Assembly: GCA_020632995.1 (NCBI GenBank)
Contig: JACKEN010000004.1
Coordinates: 124,001 to 188,000, forward strand
Reading direction: 5' to 3'
DNA from: Deltaproteobacteria bacterium
GTDB taxonomy: Bacteria; Myxococcota; Kuafuiibacteriia; Kuafuiibacteriales; Kuafuiibacteriaceae
Length of the DNA: 64,000 bases
The translations under genes were made by a program, and so were the position numbers. The notes under the pieces are model-generated. The model was not told where the DNA came from and searched no databases. It worked only from the letters and a program-made list of their open reading frames with translations. Of this stretch, positions 34,929 to 42,401 are shown in pieces (position 1 is the first letter of the stretch; each line of letters begins with the position of its first letter).

Positions 34929-35384
34929 ATGGCGGACATCAAGCAGAGATGGCCCTGGCCGGCCAACGTGGGCACCCTCGGGACCTTCCCCGAGGAGGTG
35001 AAGCAGCTCCAGAAGCTGGAGAAGAACCCGGACGCGGCGCCGATGCCCCAGGTGGCGCCGAGCCGCCTGCTCACGCCGAAGCAGTCCAGCGACAACCTCA
35101 GGATGGGCGAGCCGAAGCCCATCTCGGACGACCCCTTCGAGGCCACCCAGCTCGAGCTGAACCACGTGGTCCTGCGGCGCCTGCTCGCCAAGCGGCGCCG
35201 GGTGGGTTGGTCGGCGTTCTCCGACGCGGTGGAGGACGAGGACCTCGACGGGCTCCCCGGAGCGCGCCGCGAGCAGATGCGCGCCATGCTCAAGCGGGAG
35301 TCCGCGATGCTGGAGCTCCTCGAGCGCTACAACACCATGGCCGAGATGGTGTACGCCCGGCTCCTCTCCGAGGCGAAGGGATAG
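34929..35384 (+). CDS. Unknown T3SS-locus protein between sctU and chaperone
   Basis: 151 residues with no signal peptide. A Pro-rich N-terminal half (about 1-70) is followed by a helical half (LELNHVVLRRLLAKRRR, then ESAMLELLERYNTMAEMVYA). Length, helical tail and operon position would suit a gatekeeper fragment, small substrate or regulator, but no known Sct family is recognised. AGGAGC lies upstream of ATG 34929. It is 12 bp before the SycD-like chaperone gene. Confidence 0.65.
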   Translation: MADIKQRWPWPANVGTLGTFPEEVKQLQKLEKNPDAAPMPQVAPSRLLTPKQSSDNLRMGEPKPISDDPFEATQLELNHVVLRRLLAKRRRVGWSAFSDAVEDEDLDGLPGARREQMRAMLKRESAMLELLERYNTMAEMVYARLLSEAKG

Positions 35385-35396
35385 CGAAGACACCCC

Positions 35397-35918
35397 ATGC
35401 CCAAAGCAAGTCCCCTCATGAAGGCGTCCGAGGCCGCGCTCGAGAAGCGGGACCCGGATCGCGAGCTGGCCCTGAACCCCGGCGCCGCGGTGAAGAAGTG
35501 GGCGGCGGGGGACGCCACCCTGCAGGAGCTGAAGGCCTATACCCGGGAGGAGCTCTACGCCATCTCCCAGCATGGGTATACCCTGTTCCTCAACGGCAAG
35601 GTGAAGGACGCCCAGGTCATCTTCGAGGGCCTGGTGGCCATCGATCCTCGAAATGACTACTACTACCGGGCACTTGGGGTGGTCTACCACCGCCAGGGCG
35701 ACGCCGAGCGGGCCCTGCGCCAGTTCGGGCACGCGATCACCGTGGCCCCGAAGTCGCCCGCGGCCTACGTGAACCGGGCCGAGGTGCACATCTCCCGGCG
35801 CGACACCCAGCAGGCGCTGCGCGACCTCGAGAAGGCCATCCAGGTGGCCCCCGATCTCAGGGCGCCCATCGCCAGAAAAGCCCTGGCCCTCCGCTCGCTC
35901 CTCTGGAAGCGCACTTGA
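35397..35918 (+). CDS. Class II T3SS chaperone (SycD/LcrH-like TPR)
   Basis: 173 residues. Three TPR units start near residue 60 (YAISQHGYTLFLNGKVKDAQ, YYRALGVVYHRQGDAERALR and AYVNRAEVHISRRDTQQALR). The LcrH/SycD pattern LxELxxYTREELYAI lies just before them. These chaperones bind translocator-type substrates. It is just upstream of the candidate substrate at 36170, and a longer homologue lies just downstream (37553). Confidence 0.85.
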   Translation: MPKASPLMKASEAALEKRDPDRELALNPGAAVKKWAAGDATLQELKAYTREELYAISQHGYTLFLNGKVKDAQVIFEGLVAIDPRNDYYYRALGVVYHRQGDAERALRQFGHAITVAPKSPAAYVNRAEVHISRRDTQQALRDLEKAIQVAPDLRAPIARKALALRSLLWKRT

Positions 35919-36169
35919 GCTGTCACGGATCCGGGCTGTTACGTCACTCTCCCTCGTGCGCGAAGCCCCCTGGTGAGGGCAGCCCATGTAGGATACCGCC
36001 AGACACTTCAACACACGAAAATCGTGAGCAACTCCGAAGGTTTGGATCCGATAACAGGGCTGCGACGAACCAAAAAAGGAACGCGCAGTAGGGACGCGAC
36101 CGTGGTTGTGGTGACTGGGTCGTGTTACATGGTTACGCGGGGCACGACGCCCCCATGAAGGAGTAGGAA
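35919..36169 (+). other. Intergenic leader upstream of candidate substrate
   Basis: About 250 bp with lower GC than the neighbours. It contains a small inverted repeat CACGAAAATCGTG near 36014 and AAGGAG at 36158-36163 before ATG 36170. A short open frame inside has no ribosome site or coding look. It probably holds the promoter of the candidate substrate gene; no confident -35/-10 or sigma-54 site was seen. Confidence 0.4.
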
Positions 36170-37384
36170 ATGGTCTCACTCGGCGGAATCGTCAACGATA
36201 CCCTGGGCTTCTTTGGCGTGAAGGGCGGCGCCATCGGCTACGTCATCGACTCGATGCCCCTCATCGGCAGCTCCTCGGGTCAGCTCCGGAACCTGCAGGA
36301 CATGTTCATCGAGACCGCGATCGGCCGCGGCACCGGCCCCATCGAGCGCATGATGCTCACCGGCGGCATGGGCATGATGCCCTGGGGAATGCCCTTTGCG
36401 ATGTCGTCGCCGGCCATGATGATGCCGACGATGGCCCCCCTTTGCGGCTGCGGCTACGCGGGCGGCGTCCAGACCATCGACCTCGCCCAGGGCTCGTCGA
36501 ACGTCCCGTTCTTCTCGCGCCTGCTGGACCCCCGGCGTCGCATGGCCGGTGACTTCGAGCGGATGCTCCGCTCGAACCCCCAGGCCCGCGCCCAGTTCGA
36601 GATGGCGGTCGGCGGCCGGATCAGCAACTTCGACTTCCGCAACGACGGCAAGTTCGAGATCATCCGCATGCCCGGCTACGGCGCTGGCATGTACGGGATG
36701 ATGAACCCCATGGCCGCCTCCGGCCTGGGCTACTTCGGCTCGATGCAGAGCGCGGTGATGAGCAGCTTCGGGGGCGCCATGGGCGGCTTCCCGATGTTCG
36801 GCGCCTCCTCGATGTTCGGGAACCCCTTCATGGGCCTGACCATGGGCGGGTTCATGAACGTCCTCGGCATGCAGGGCCCGGCCGGCGCCGGCGCTGGGAT
36901 GCTGGACAACACGGGCGCCCGCGGCGGCTGGGGCTTCGGCTCCTGGAACCCCACGGCGATGCCGGGTCGGATCAACAACACCAACCCCTACTACGAGAAC
37001 GCCCACCAGGCCCAGGCTTCGGCCCTCCTGGCCGACCCGTCCCTGACCGTCGAGGACAAGGTCACCCTCTTGATCATGCTGATCATGAACAAGATGGACG
37101 ACGACATCCAGCGGCAGGCCGAGTACATCAACTCGATCCAGCAGCAGCAGAGCAGCCGCACCAACGGCGGCGGCGGCGGCAAGGGCGGCAAGTTCGGGAT
37201 GGGCGCCTCCGGGCCCTTCGGCGCGACCGACGGCGGCTCGAACAACTCCCCGTCCATCGACGTCGAGACGATGAAGCTCAAGCGCCTGATCGACAAGCGC
37301 TCGCAGATGTTCGACATGCTGCGTCAGATCATCGACAAGTACAACGAGACCGCCAAGGGCATCATCCAGTCCATCGGCCGGTAG
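36170..37384 (+). CDS. Large Gly/Met-rich candidate T3SS substrate (translocator/filament-like)
   Basis: 404 residues without a Sec signal. The central ~250 residues are rich in Gly, Met, Phe and Ala with many GG and GM pairs (GGMGMMPWGMPFAM, SFGGAMGGFPMFGASSMFG). The last ~110 residues turn helical: VEDKVTLLIMLIM, a Gln-rich helix, a Gly linker, then LKRLIDKRSQM...DKYNET. This C-terminal block matches in order and spacing the 13478-13945 protein. It is flanked on both sides by SycD-like chaperones, the classical arrangement for translocators. The amphipathic Gly/Met core could insert in or coat membranes. Export by this T3SS is a strong but unproven inference. Confidence 0.8.
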   Translation: MVSLGGIVNDTLGFFGVKGGAIGYVIDSMPLIGSSSGQLRNLQDMFIETAIGRGTGPIERMMLTGGMGMMPWGMPFAMSSPAMMMPTMAPLCGCGYAGGVQTIDLAQGSSNVPFFSRLLDPRRRMAGDFERMLRSNPQARAQFEMAVGGRISNFDFRNDGKFEIIRMPGYGAGMYGMMNPMAASGLGYFGSMQSAVMSSFGGAMGGFPMFGASSMFGNPFMGLTMGGFMNVLGMQGPAGAGAGMLDNTGARGGWGFGSWNPTAMPGRINNTNPYYENAHQAQASALLADPSLTVEDKVTLLIMLIMNKMDDDIQRQAEYINSIQQQQSSRTNGGGGGKGGKFGMGASGPFGATDGGSNNSPSIDVETMKLKRLIDKRSQMFDMLRQIIDKYNETAKGIIQSIGR

Positions 37385-37394
37385 TGACGCCCCC

Positions 37395-37423
37395 GGGGCG
37401 GCCCCCCACGGGCCGGCCGCCCC
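37395..37423 (+). terminator. GC-rich hairpin after candidate substrate gene
   Basis: A 9-bp stem GGGGCGGCC / GGCCGCCCC with an 11-base loop starts 11 bases after the stop codon and is followed by a C/T-rich tract. It is probably a transcription attenuator or terminator between the substrate and the second chaperone. Confidence 0.55.
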
Positions 37424-37509
37424 CGGGCCCCCTCCCCTCCCCTTCACCCCTCCCCCCTTTCTGGCCCGAGTTCTGCCCCCGTGCTCGACGCCGGGTGGGG
37501 TCGAGAAGT

Positions 37510-37537
37510 TTGCGAATTTCCCGGGGGATGGTATCTA
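37510..37537 (+). promoter_or_regulatory. Possible sigma-70-type promoter before second chaperone
   Basis: TTGCGA (37510-37515) and TATCTA (37532-37537) are separated by 16 bases, in an AT-richer patch 15 bp before ATG 37553. The leader would be very short. Weak, sequence-only evidence. Confidence 0.25.
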
Positions 37538-37552
37538 GGCACGACCCCAGCG

Positions 37553-38332
37553 ATGGCTACCAACGACAAGAAGCCGACCAAGACCGTTCCTGGCAAAGGC
37601 ACGAAGCCCGAGAGCTTCATCGACAAGCTGATCGCCCAGGGCAAGAAGGCCGAGGACCTCACCGAGGAGGAGAAGCGCAAGATCCTCGAAGAGGTCGATC
37701 GCGACATCGAAGGGATGACGGCGGAAGACGTCATCAAGGCGGTGGAGCGCGGCGAGATCGAGATCGAGTACGTCGACCCGCCGAACCCGATCGACAACTT
37801 CACCGAGGAGAACTTCAAGAAGTTCCTCTTCGGCAAGATCACGTGGGCCCAGCTCGAAGGCATGACGATGGAGCAGGCCTACGCGATCGCGGAGTTCGGC
37901 TACACGATGTACCAGCAGGGGCGCTACAAGGACGCTCGGACCCTGTTCGAGGGCCTGGTCATCGGCAACCCGTACGACCCGTACTTCCACGCGATGCTGG
38001 GCGCCATCTACACGAAGCTCGACATGCACGAGGAGGCCGCCCAGGAGTTCTCGATCGCCATCGAGCTCGACCCCGAGGACATCAACTCCTACGTGAACCG
38101 GGGTGAGCTGCTCCTCCAGCACGGCGAGTTCGAGTACGCGATGGAGGACCTGAAGGCCGCCATCGATCTCGACCCCGAGGGCAAGAACCCCGCCTCCCTG
38201 CGCGCCCGCGCCCTGGCCGCGGCCACCGCCGCCGCGATCAAGGAGCTCATCGAGCGCAAGGAGGCCGAGGGCAGCGCCGAGGGCCAGGCCCGCGGCCCCA
38301 ACAAGCCCGCCGCCCAGCCCCCGAAGAAGTAG
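37553..38332 (+). CDS. Second class II T3SS chaperone (SycD-like, extended)
   Basis: 259 residues. A charged ~90-residue N-terminal extension precedes three TPRs (AYAIAEFGYTMYQQGRYKDA, YFHAMLGAIYTKLDMHEEAA and SYVNRGELLLQHGEFEYAME), in the same register as the shorter chaperone at 35397. An Ala/Lys-rich tail follows. It lies between the candidate substrate and sctV, so the substrate gene is bracketed by two related chaperones, which may serve different regions or partners. Confidence 0.85.
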   Translation: MATNDKKPTKTVPGKGTKPESFIDKLIAQGKKAEDLTEEEKRKILEEVDRDIEGMTAEDVIKAVERGEIEIEYVDPPNPIDNFTEENFKKFLFGKITWAQLEGMTMEQAYAIAEFGYTMYQQGRYKDARTLFEGLVIGNPYDPYFHAMLGAIYTKLDMHEEAAQEFSIAIELDPEDINSYVNRGELLLQHGEFEYAMEDLKAAIDLDPEGKNPASLRARALAAATAAAIKELIERKEAEGSAEGQARGPNKPAAQPPKK

Positions 38333-38438
38333 CCGCCCTGGCTCCGACCAACCCGCCTCCCGGCCCCCCTCTGGTCGAGGCCCCGCCGTTCGTGGCAGCC
38401 TCTAGATCCCGTGCGCGCCCCGACGCACACCTGAGCGC

Positions 38439-40598
38439 ATGAAAGGCTTCATCGCAGTCCTCACCACCGGCGACCTGCGCCAAGCCATCGGTCGCTACTC
38501 CGACATCGGCCTGGCCGCGTTGGTCATGCTGATCATCTCGATGCTCATCATCCCGCTGCCGCCGTTCATGCTGGATGTGCTCATCGTGGTGAACATCTCG
38601 ATCTCGGTGCTGCTGCTCTTGTTGGCGATGTACATCCCGAACGCGCTGCACCTGGCGTCGTTCCCATCGCTGCTCCTGGTCACCACCCTCTTCCGCCTCT
38701 CGCTCAACGTCTCGTCCACCCGCTTGATCCTGCTGACCGCCCAGCCGGGTGAGGTCATCAAGGCGTTCGGCAACTTCGTGGTGTCCGGCAACCTGGTGGT
38801 CGGGATCGTGATCTTCCTGATCCTCACGATCATCCAGTTCCTGGTGATCACGAAGGGCGCCGAGCGCGTCGCCGAGGTGGCGGCCCGCTTCACCCTGGAC
38901 GCGATGCCCGGCAAGCAAATGTCGATCGACGCCGACCTGAGGGCCGGCGCCTTCGACATGGACGAGGCCCGCCGCAAGCGTAACGACCTCAACCGCGAGT
39001 CCCAGCTCTTCGGCTCCATGGACGGCGCCATGAAGTTCGTGAAGGGCGACTCGATCGCCGGCTTGATCATCACCGCCATCAACATCGTGGCCGGCGTGAT
39101 CATCGGCGTGACGATGATGAACATGGGGGCGAGCGAGGCCCTCAGCATCTTCGCCCTGCTGACGGTGGGCGACGGGCTGGTGTCCCAGATCCCGGCGCTC
39201 CTCATCTCGATCACCGCCGGCCTCATCGTGACCCGGGTGGCCTCCGAGGAGAGCGAGAACCACCTGGGCCGCGACATCAGCTTCCAGCTGCTCGCCCAGC
39301 CCAAGGCCTTCGTCATCGCCTCGGTGCTCCTGGTGCTGTTCGGCCTCGTCCCTGGCCTCCCCACCCTGCCCTTCTTCCTGATGGCGGCGGTCACCGGGGC
39401 CACCGGCTACGGCCTGAACCGCACCAAGCGCCTCAAGGCAGAGGGCAAGCTCCAGCCGATCGACGACGGCGGGATGCCGAGCGAGCAGGACGTCAAGGAG
39501 CAGCGCGAGAAGCGCATCCAAGCCCAGAAGATGCAGGAGGGTCAGTCGCAACAGATGTTGCCGGTGGTGACCCCCATCGCGCTCGAGGTGGCGGCCGACC
39601 TCATCCCGCTCGTGGAGGACACCGGCGAGGGCAGCAAGTTCCTCGGCGAGATGATCCCGATGATGCGCGACGGCCTGTTCTACGAGCTGGGCGTGCGCTT
39701 CCCCGGCATCCGGGTCCGCGGCAACGAGACCGACATGCCGCCCGGCAGCTACCTCATCATGATCAACGAGATCCCGTTGGTCATGGGCACCGTCAGCCAG
39801 GACAAGGTCCTGGTGAACGACACGGTGGAGCGCCTGCGCCTGTTGAACATCGACGGCGAGCCGGCCACCAACCCCGCCAACGGCAACGAGTGCGCGTGGG
39901 TGGACGCCCAGTACCAGGACGTGGCGGAGCAGGCCGGCCTGACCACCTGGGACGCCTCCGGCTACATCGTCCTGCACCTGTCGTCGGTGCTCCGGAAGAA
40001 CGGCGCGGAGTTCGTCGGCATCCAGGAGACCATGAACATGCTCGAGCAGCTCGAGCAGGCGTTCCCGGCCCTGGTGAAGGAGACGGTGCCCAAGGTGGTG
40101 TCACCGTTCCAGCTGACGGACATCTTGCGCCGCCTGATCGAGGAGGAGATCTCGATCCGCGATCTCCGCTCCATCCTGCAGGCCCTGGCCGAGTGGGGTC
40201 AGGTCGAGCACGACACGGTGATGCTGACCGAGTACGTGCGGGCGGCGCTGAAGCGCTACATCAGCCACAAGTACACGCGGGGTCAGAACACCCTCATCGT
40301 GTACCTGTTGGACCCGCAGATCGAGGAGACGGTGCGCTCGTCCATCCAGCACACCTCGAGCGGCTCGTACCTGGCGCTGGAGCCGGAGATCACGCAGGAG
40401 ATCCTGTCGGCGGTGCGGACCGAGGTGGGGTCGCTGCCGCCCACCGCGCAGAACCCGGTGATCCTGACGACGATGGAGATCCGGCGCTACTTCCGAAAGC
40501 TGGTGGAGCTCGAGTTCCCGCACCTCGCGGTGCTGAGCTACCAGGAGCTGTCGCCGGACATGAACATCCAGCCGATCGCCCGTATCTCGCTCGAGTAG
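38439..40598 (+). CDS. sctV: T3SS major export apparatus protein SctV (FlhA/YscV)
   Basis: 719 residues. Eight or so membrane helices lie in the first ~330 residues with the FHIPEP-family signatures (LLLVTTLFRLSLNVSSTRLI, GNLVVGIVIFLILTIIQFLV, KQMSIDADLRAGAFDMDEAR). The large cytoplasmic domain forms the nonameric ring that receives substrate-chaperone complexes. Length and motifs are normal. It is the last gene of the sctU-V block, and no later Sct gene follows. Confidence 0.98.
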   Translation: MKGFIAVLTTGDLRQAIGRYSDIGLAALVMLIISMLIIPLPPFMLDVLIVVNISISVLLLLLAMYIPNALHLASFPSLLLVTTLFRLSLNVSSTRLILLTAQPGEVIKAFGNFVVSGNLVVGIVIFLILTIIQFLVITKGAERVAEVAARFTLDAMPGKQMSIDADLRAGAFDMDEARRKRNDLNRESQLFGSMDGAMKFVKGDSIAGLIITAINIVAGVIIGVTMMNMGASEALSIFALLTVGDGLVSQIPALLISITAGLIVTRVASEESENHLGRDISFQLLAQPKAFVIASVLLVLFGLVPGLPTLPFFLMAAVTGATGYGLNRTKRLKAEGKLQPIDDGGMPSEQDVKEQREKRIQAQKMQEGQSQQMLPVVTPIALEVAADLIPLVEDTGEGSKFLGEMIPMMRDGLFYELGVRFPGIRVRGNETDMPPGSYLIMINEIPLVMGTVSQDKVLVNDTVERLRLLNIDGEPATNPANGNECAWVDAQYQDVAEQAGLTTWDASGYIVLHLSSVLRKNGAEFVGIQETMNMLEQLEQAFPALVKETVPKVVSPFQLTDILRRLIEEEISIRDLRSILQALAEWGQVEHDTVMLTEYVRAALKRYISHKYTRGQNTLIVYLLDPQIEETVRSSIQHTSSGSYLALEPEITQEILSAVRTEVGSLPPTAQNPVILTTMEIRRYFRKLVELEFPHLAVLSYQELSPDMNIQPIARISLE

Positions 40599-40700
40599 CC
40601 GCCGACAAAAGCGCGCTCGCCCGCGTGAGCCTTCCCATCCCTGCTGCATAGACCGATGCACGAGGCCGTCGCATGCCCGCACGGCCCGATGGAGGTTGGG

Positions 40701-42032
40701 ATGAGGAACGACCGGACTATCTACGCCATCGCCTGGCTCACCGCATGCGTGGGCTGCGGCGCACCAGGGACCGCGCTCGAGCGCGTGCCCCTCGACGAGC
40801 ACTGCGCGCGCGCACCCGACAGTCCCGCCTGCCCGGGCCGTTCGGACGCCTCGCGGTCCGGGTCGAGCGTGGACCCGGCGCTGCTCGCGGTCGAGACCGA
40901 CGGGACGGTGCCGCAGGTGGTGCTCGCGGGGCCGGAGTACGCGGAGTGGCTCTCGTTCAAGCGCCTCGCCTACCAGGCTCGCGTCGAGGCCACATACGGC
41001 GCCGAGCTGGACCTCGAGGCGGCGCCCTCGGGCCCCGAGCTCGACCTCGTGGAGCCCGGCCGGCCGATCGTCAGCCAGCCGGGCGACGAGGTGGTGGGCG
41101 ACCCGGGCGGCGGGGGCTCGCTCGGCTCCTGCCCCGGGACCCTCACCGACGCCGGCCCCGACGGGATGTGCAAGCGGATCTTCGGGACCGACTCCCGCAC
41201 CCTGGTCAGCGGCGCGCAGAGCTACCCGAACAGCAAGTTCGTCAAGGTGGTCATGGACCACCACACCAACGGCAGCAACGCGCACCTCGACTACCCGATC
41301 TGCTCGGGCACCTTCGTGGACGAGGACCACGTGCTGACCGCCGCCCACTGCGTCTTCGATCACGTGCAAGATTGCTTCTACTCGGGCTTCCCGAACGACA
41401 AGATCCGCTGCCGAGGCACCAACTTCGCGTGGCAGTCCACCCCCTACGGGGTGGACAAGGGCCTCGGCTACGTGTGCCTGTCGGGCTACCCGAGCAGCGG
41501 CGCGATGTTCGCGGACGACTGCGAGTTCGTCTCCGTGACCCAGGTCGCCCCAGCCTACCCGAGCGGCGGCGCGCTCGAGGACGACTACGCTCTGCTGACC
41601 CTCAGCCGCGCGAACCACCCGAACGGCCTCGGCGCCGGCCGGTGGATGGCGCTGTCGGGCATCGACAGCGCGGCCACCCTCGAGACCAAGACCGCGGTCT
41701 CACAGGGCTACCCACTCGTCGCGCCGGACGGCGAGTGGAACCAGGAGCAGCGGACCTTCTTCGTGAACGGGGAGCGGTGGGAGCTCGGGGGCGCCCGACA
41801 GTACAAGACCTACGGCTCGATCGCCTCGGCGACGACCTCCAACCAGCTCCACACCTACCTCGAGGCCTCGGACGGGCAGTCCGGATCTTCGATCTTCTAC
41901 TTCACCGACGATGACACCGTGTACACGGGGCAGTCGCACTTCATCATCGGCATCGCCGCGGCGATCTCGACCTACACCAGCGGCCCGACCGTGAAGCGCT
42001 TCCGGGACTTCGTGACGACCAACATTCAGTAG
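40701..42032 (+). CDS. Secreted trypsin-like serine protease (lipoprotein leader)
   Basis: 443 residues from ATG 40701 (GGAGG just upstream; an in-frame ATG at 40689 is the alternative). A leader with LTACVGC suggests lipidation. The S1 domain has His in TAAHC, Asp in EDDYALL and Ser in GQSGSS, so the triad is complete. A long, acidic pro-region precedes it. Likely secreted and active on host or prey protein. It follows sctV by about 100 bp but lacks a T3SS signature. Confidence 0.9.
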   Translation: MRNDRTIYAIAWLTACVGCGAPGTALERVPLDEHCARAPDSPACPGRSDASRSGSSVDPALLAVETDGTVPQVVLAGPEYAEWLSFKRLAYQARVEATYGAELDLEAAPSGPELDLVEPGRPIVSQPGDEVVGDPGGGGSLGSCPGTLTDAGPDGMCKRIFGTDSRTLVSGAQSYPNSKFVKVVMDHHTNGSNAHLDYPICSGTFVDEDHVLTAAHCVFDHVQDCFYSGFPNDKIRCRGTNFAWQSTPYGVDKGLGYVCLSGYPSSGAMFADDCEFVSVTQVAPAYPSGGALEDDYALLTLSRANHPNGLGAGRWMALSGIDSAATLETKTAVSQGYPLVAPDGEWNQEQRTFFVNGERWELGGARQYKTYGSIASATTSNQLHTYLEASDGQSGSSIFYFTDDDTVYTGQSHFIIGIAAAISTYTSGPTVKRFRDFVTTNIQ

Positions 42033-42033
42033 A

Positions 42034-42261
42034 TCAGGACTGCTCGTTGGGCTCGGGGGCGGGGAGCACCTTCGGGAGCACGAACACCGCCACCAGGGTG
42101 TAGGCCAGCCACATCCAGGGCGCGCCGTGCATTAGGAGGTCCCACCAGTCCATGGGGGCCATGTCCTTGGCGCCGCCCAGGACCCAGCGGATCTTGCCCA
42201 CGATGTGGGGCTCAGGCAGCCACGGGGCCAGGCCCAGGGTCAGGCTGGTCATCACGGGCAT
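42034..42261 (-). CDS. Small membrane protein, conserved but uncharacterised
   Basis: 75 residues from ATG 42261 (ATG 42252 is another option; the frame stays open further upstream). The sequence TLGLAPWLPEPHIVGKIRW and DWWDLLMHGAPWMWLAY recalls small proteins that databases often name 'RND transporter' without evidence. One C-terminal membrane helix. Function unknown. Confidence 0.65.
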   Translation of the reverse strand: MPVMTSLTLGLAPWLPEPHIVGKIRWVLGGAKDMAPMDWWDLLMHGAPWMWLAYTLVAVFVLPKVLPAPEPNEQS

Positions 42262-42401
42262 GCGGAGGCGTTCCAGGTTTGCGGCCACGGTGGTTGAGAG
42301 CCTCGGGGGGGGCAAAGGGTTCAGGGGTTTACACTTAGCCGCGTCGTGCCCCCAACAAAACCGTGGGCTTCGATGCAGCGCGCCATTACCCTCGCCGCCC
42401 C

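Noticed and set aside
35973..36158. 61-residue frame upstream of the candidate substrate
   Set aside because: No ribosome site, no coding bias and an AT-richer leader context; it looks like untranslated or promoter DNA.
8156..40598. Flagellar identity for the export genes
   Set aside because: FliO-like and FliM-like features are present, but no flagellin, hook, rod, MotAB or basal-body genes are in the window, and SycD-type chaperones are T3SS-specific.
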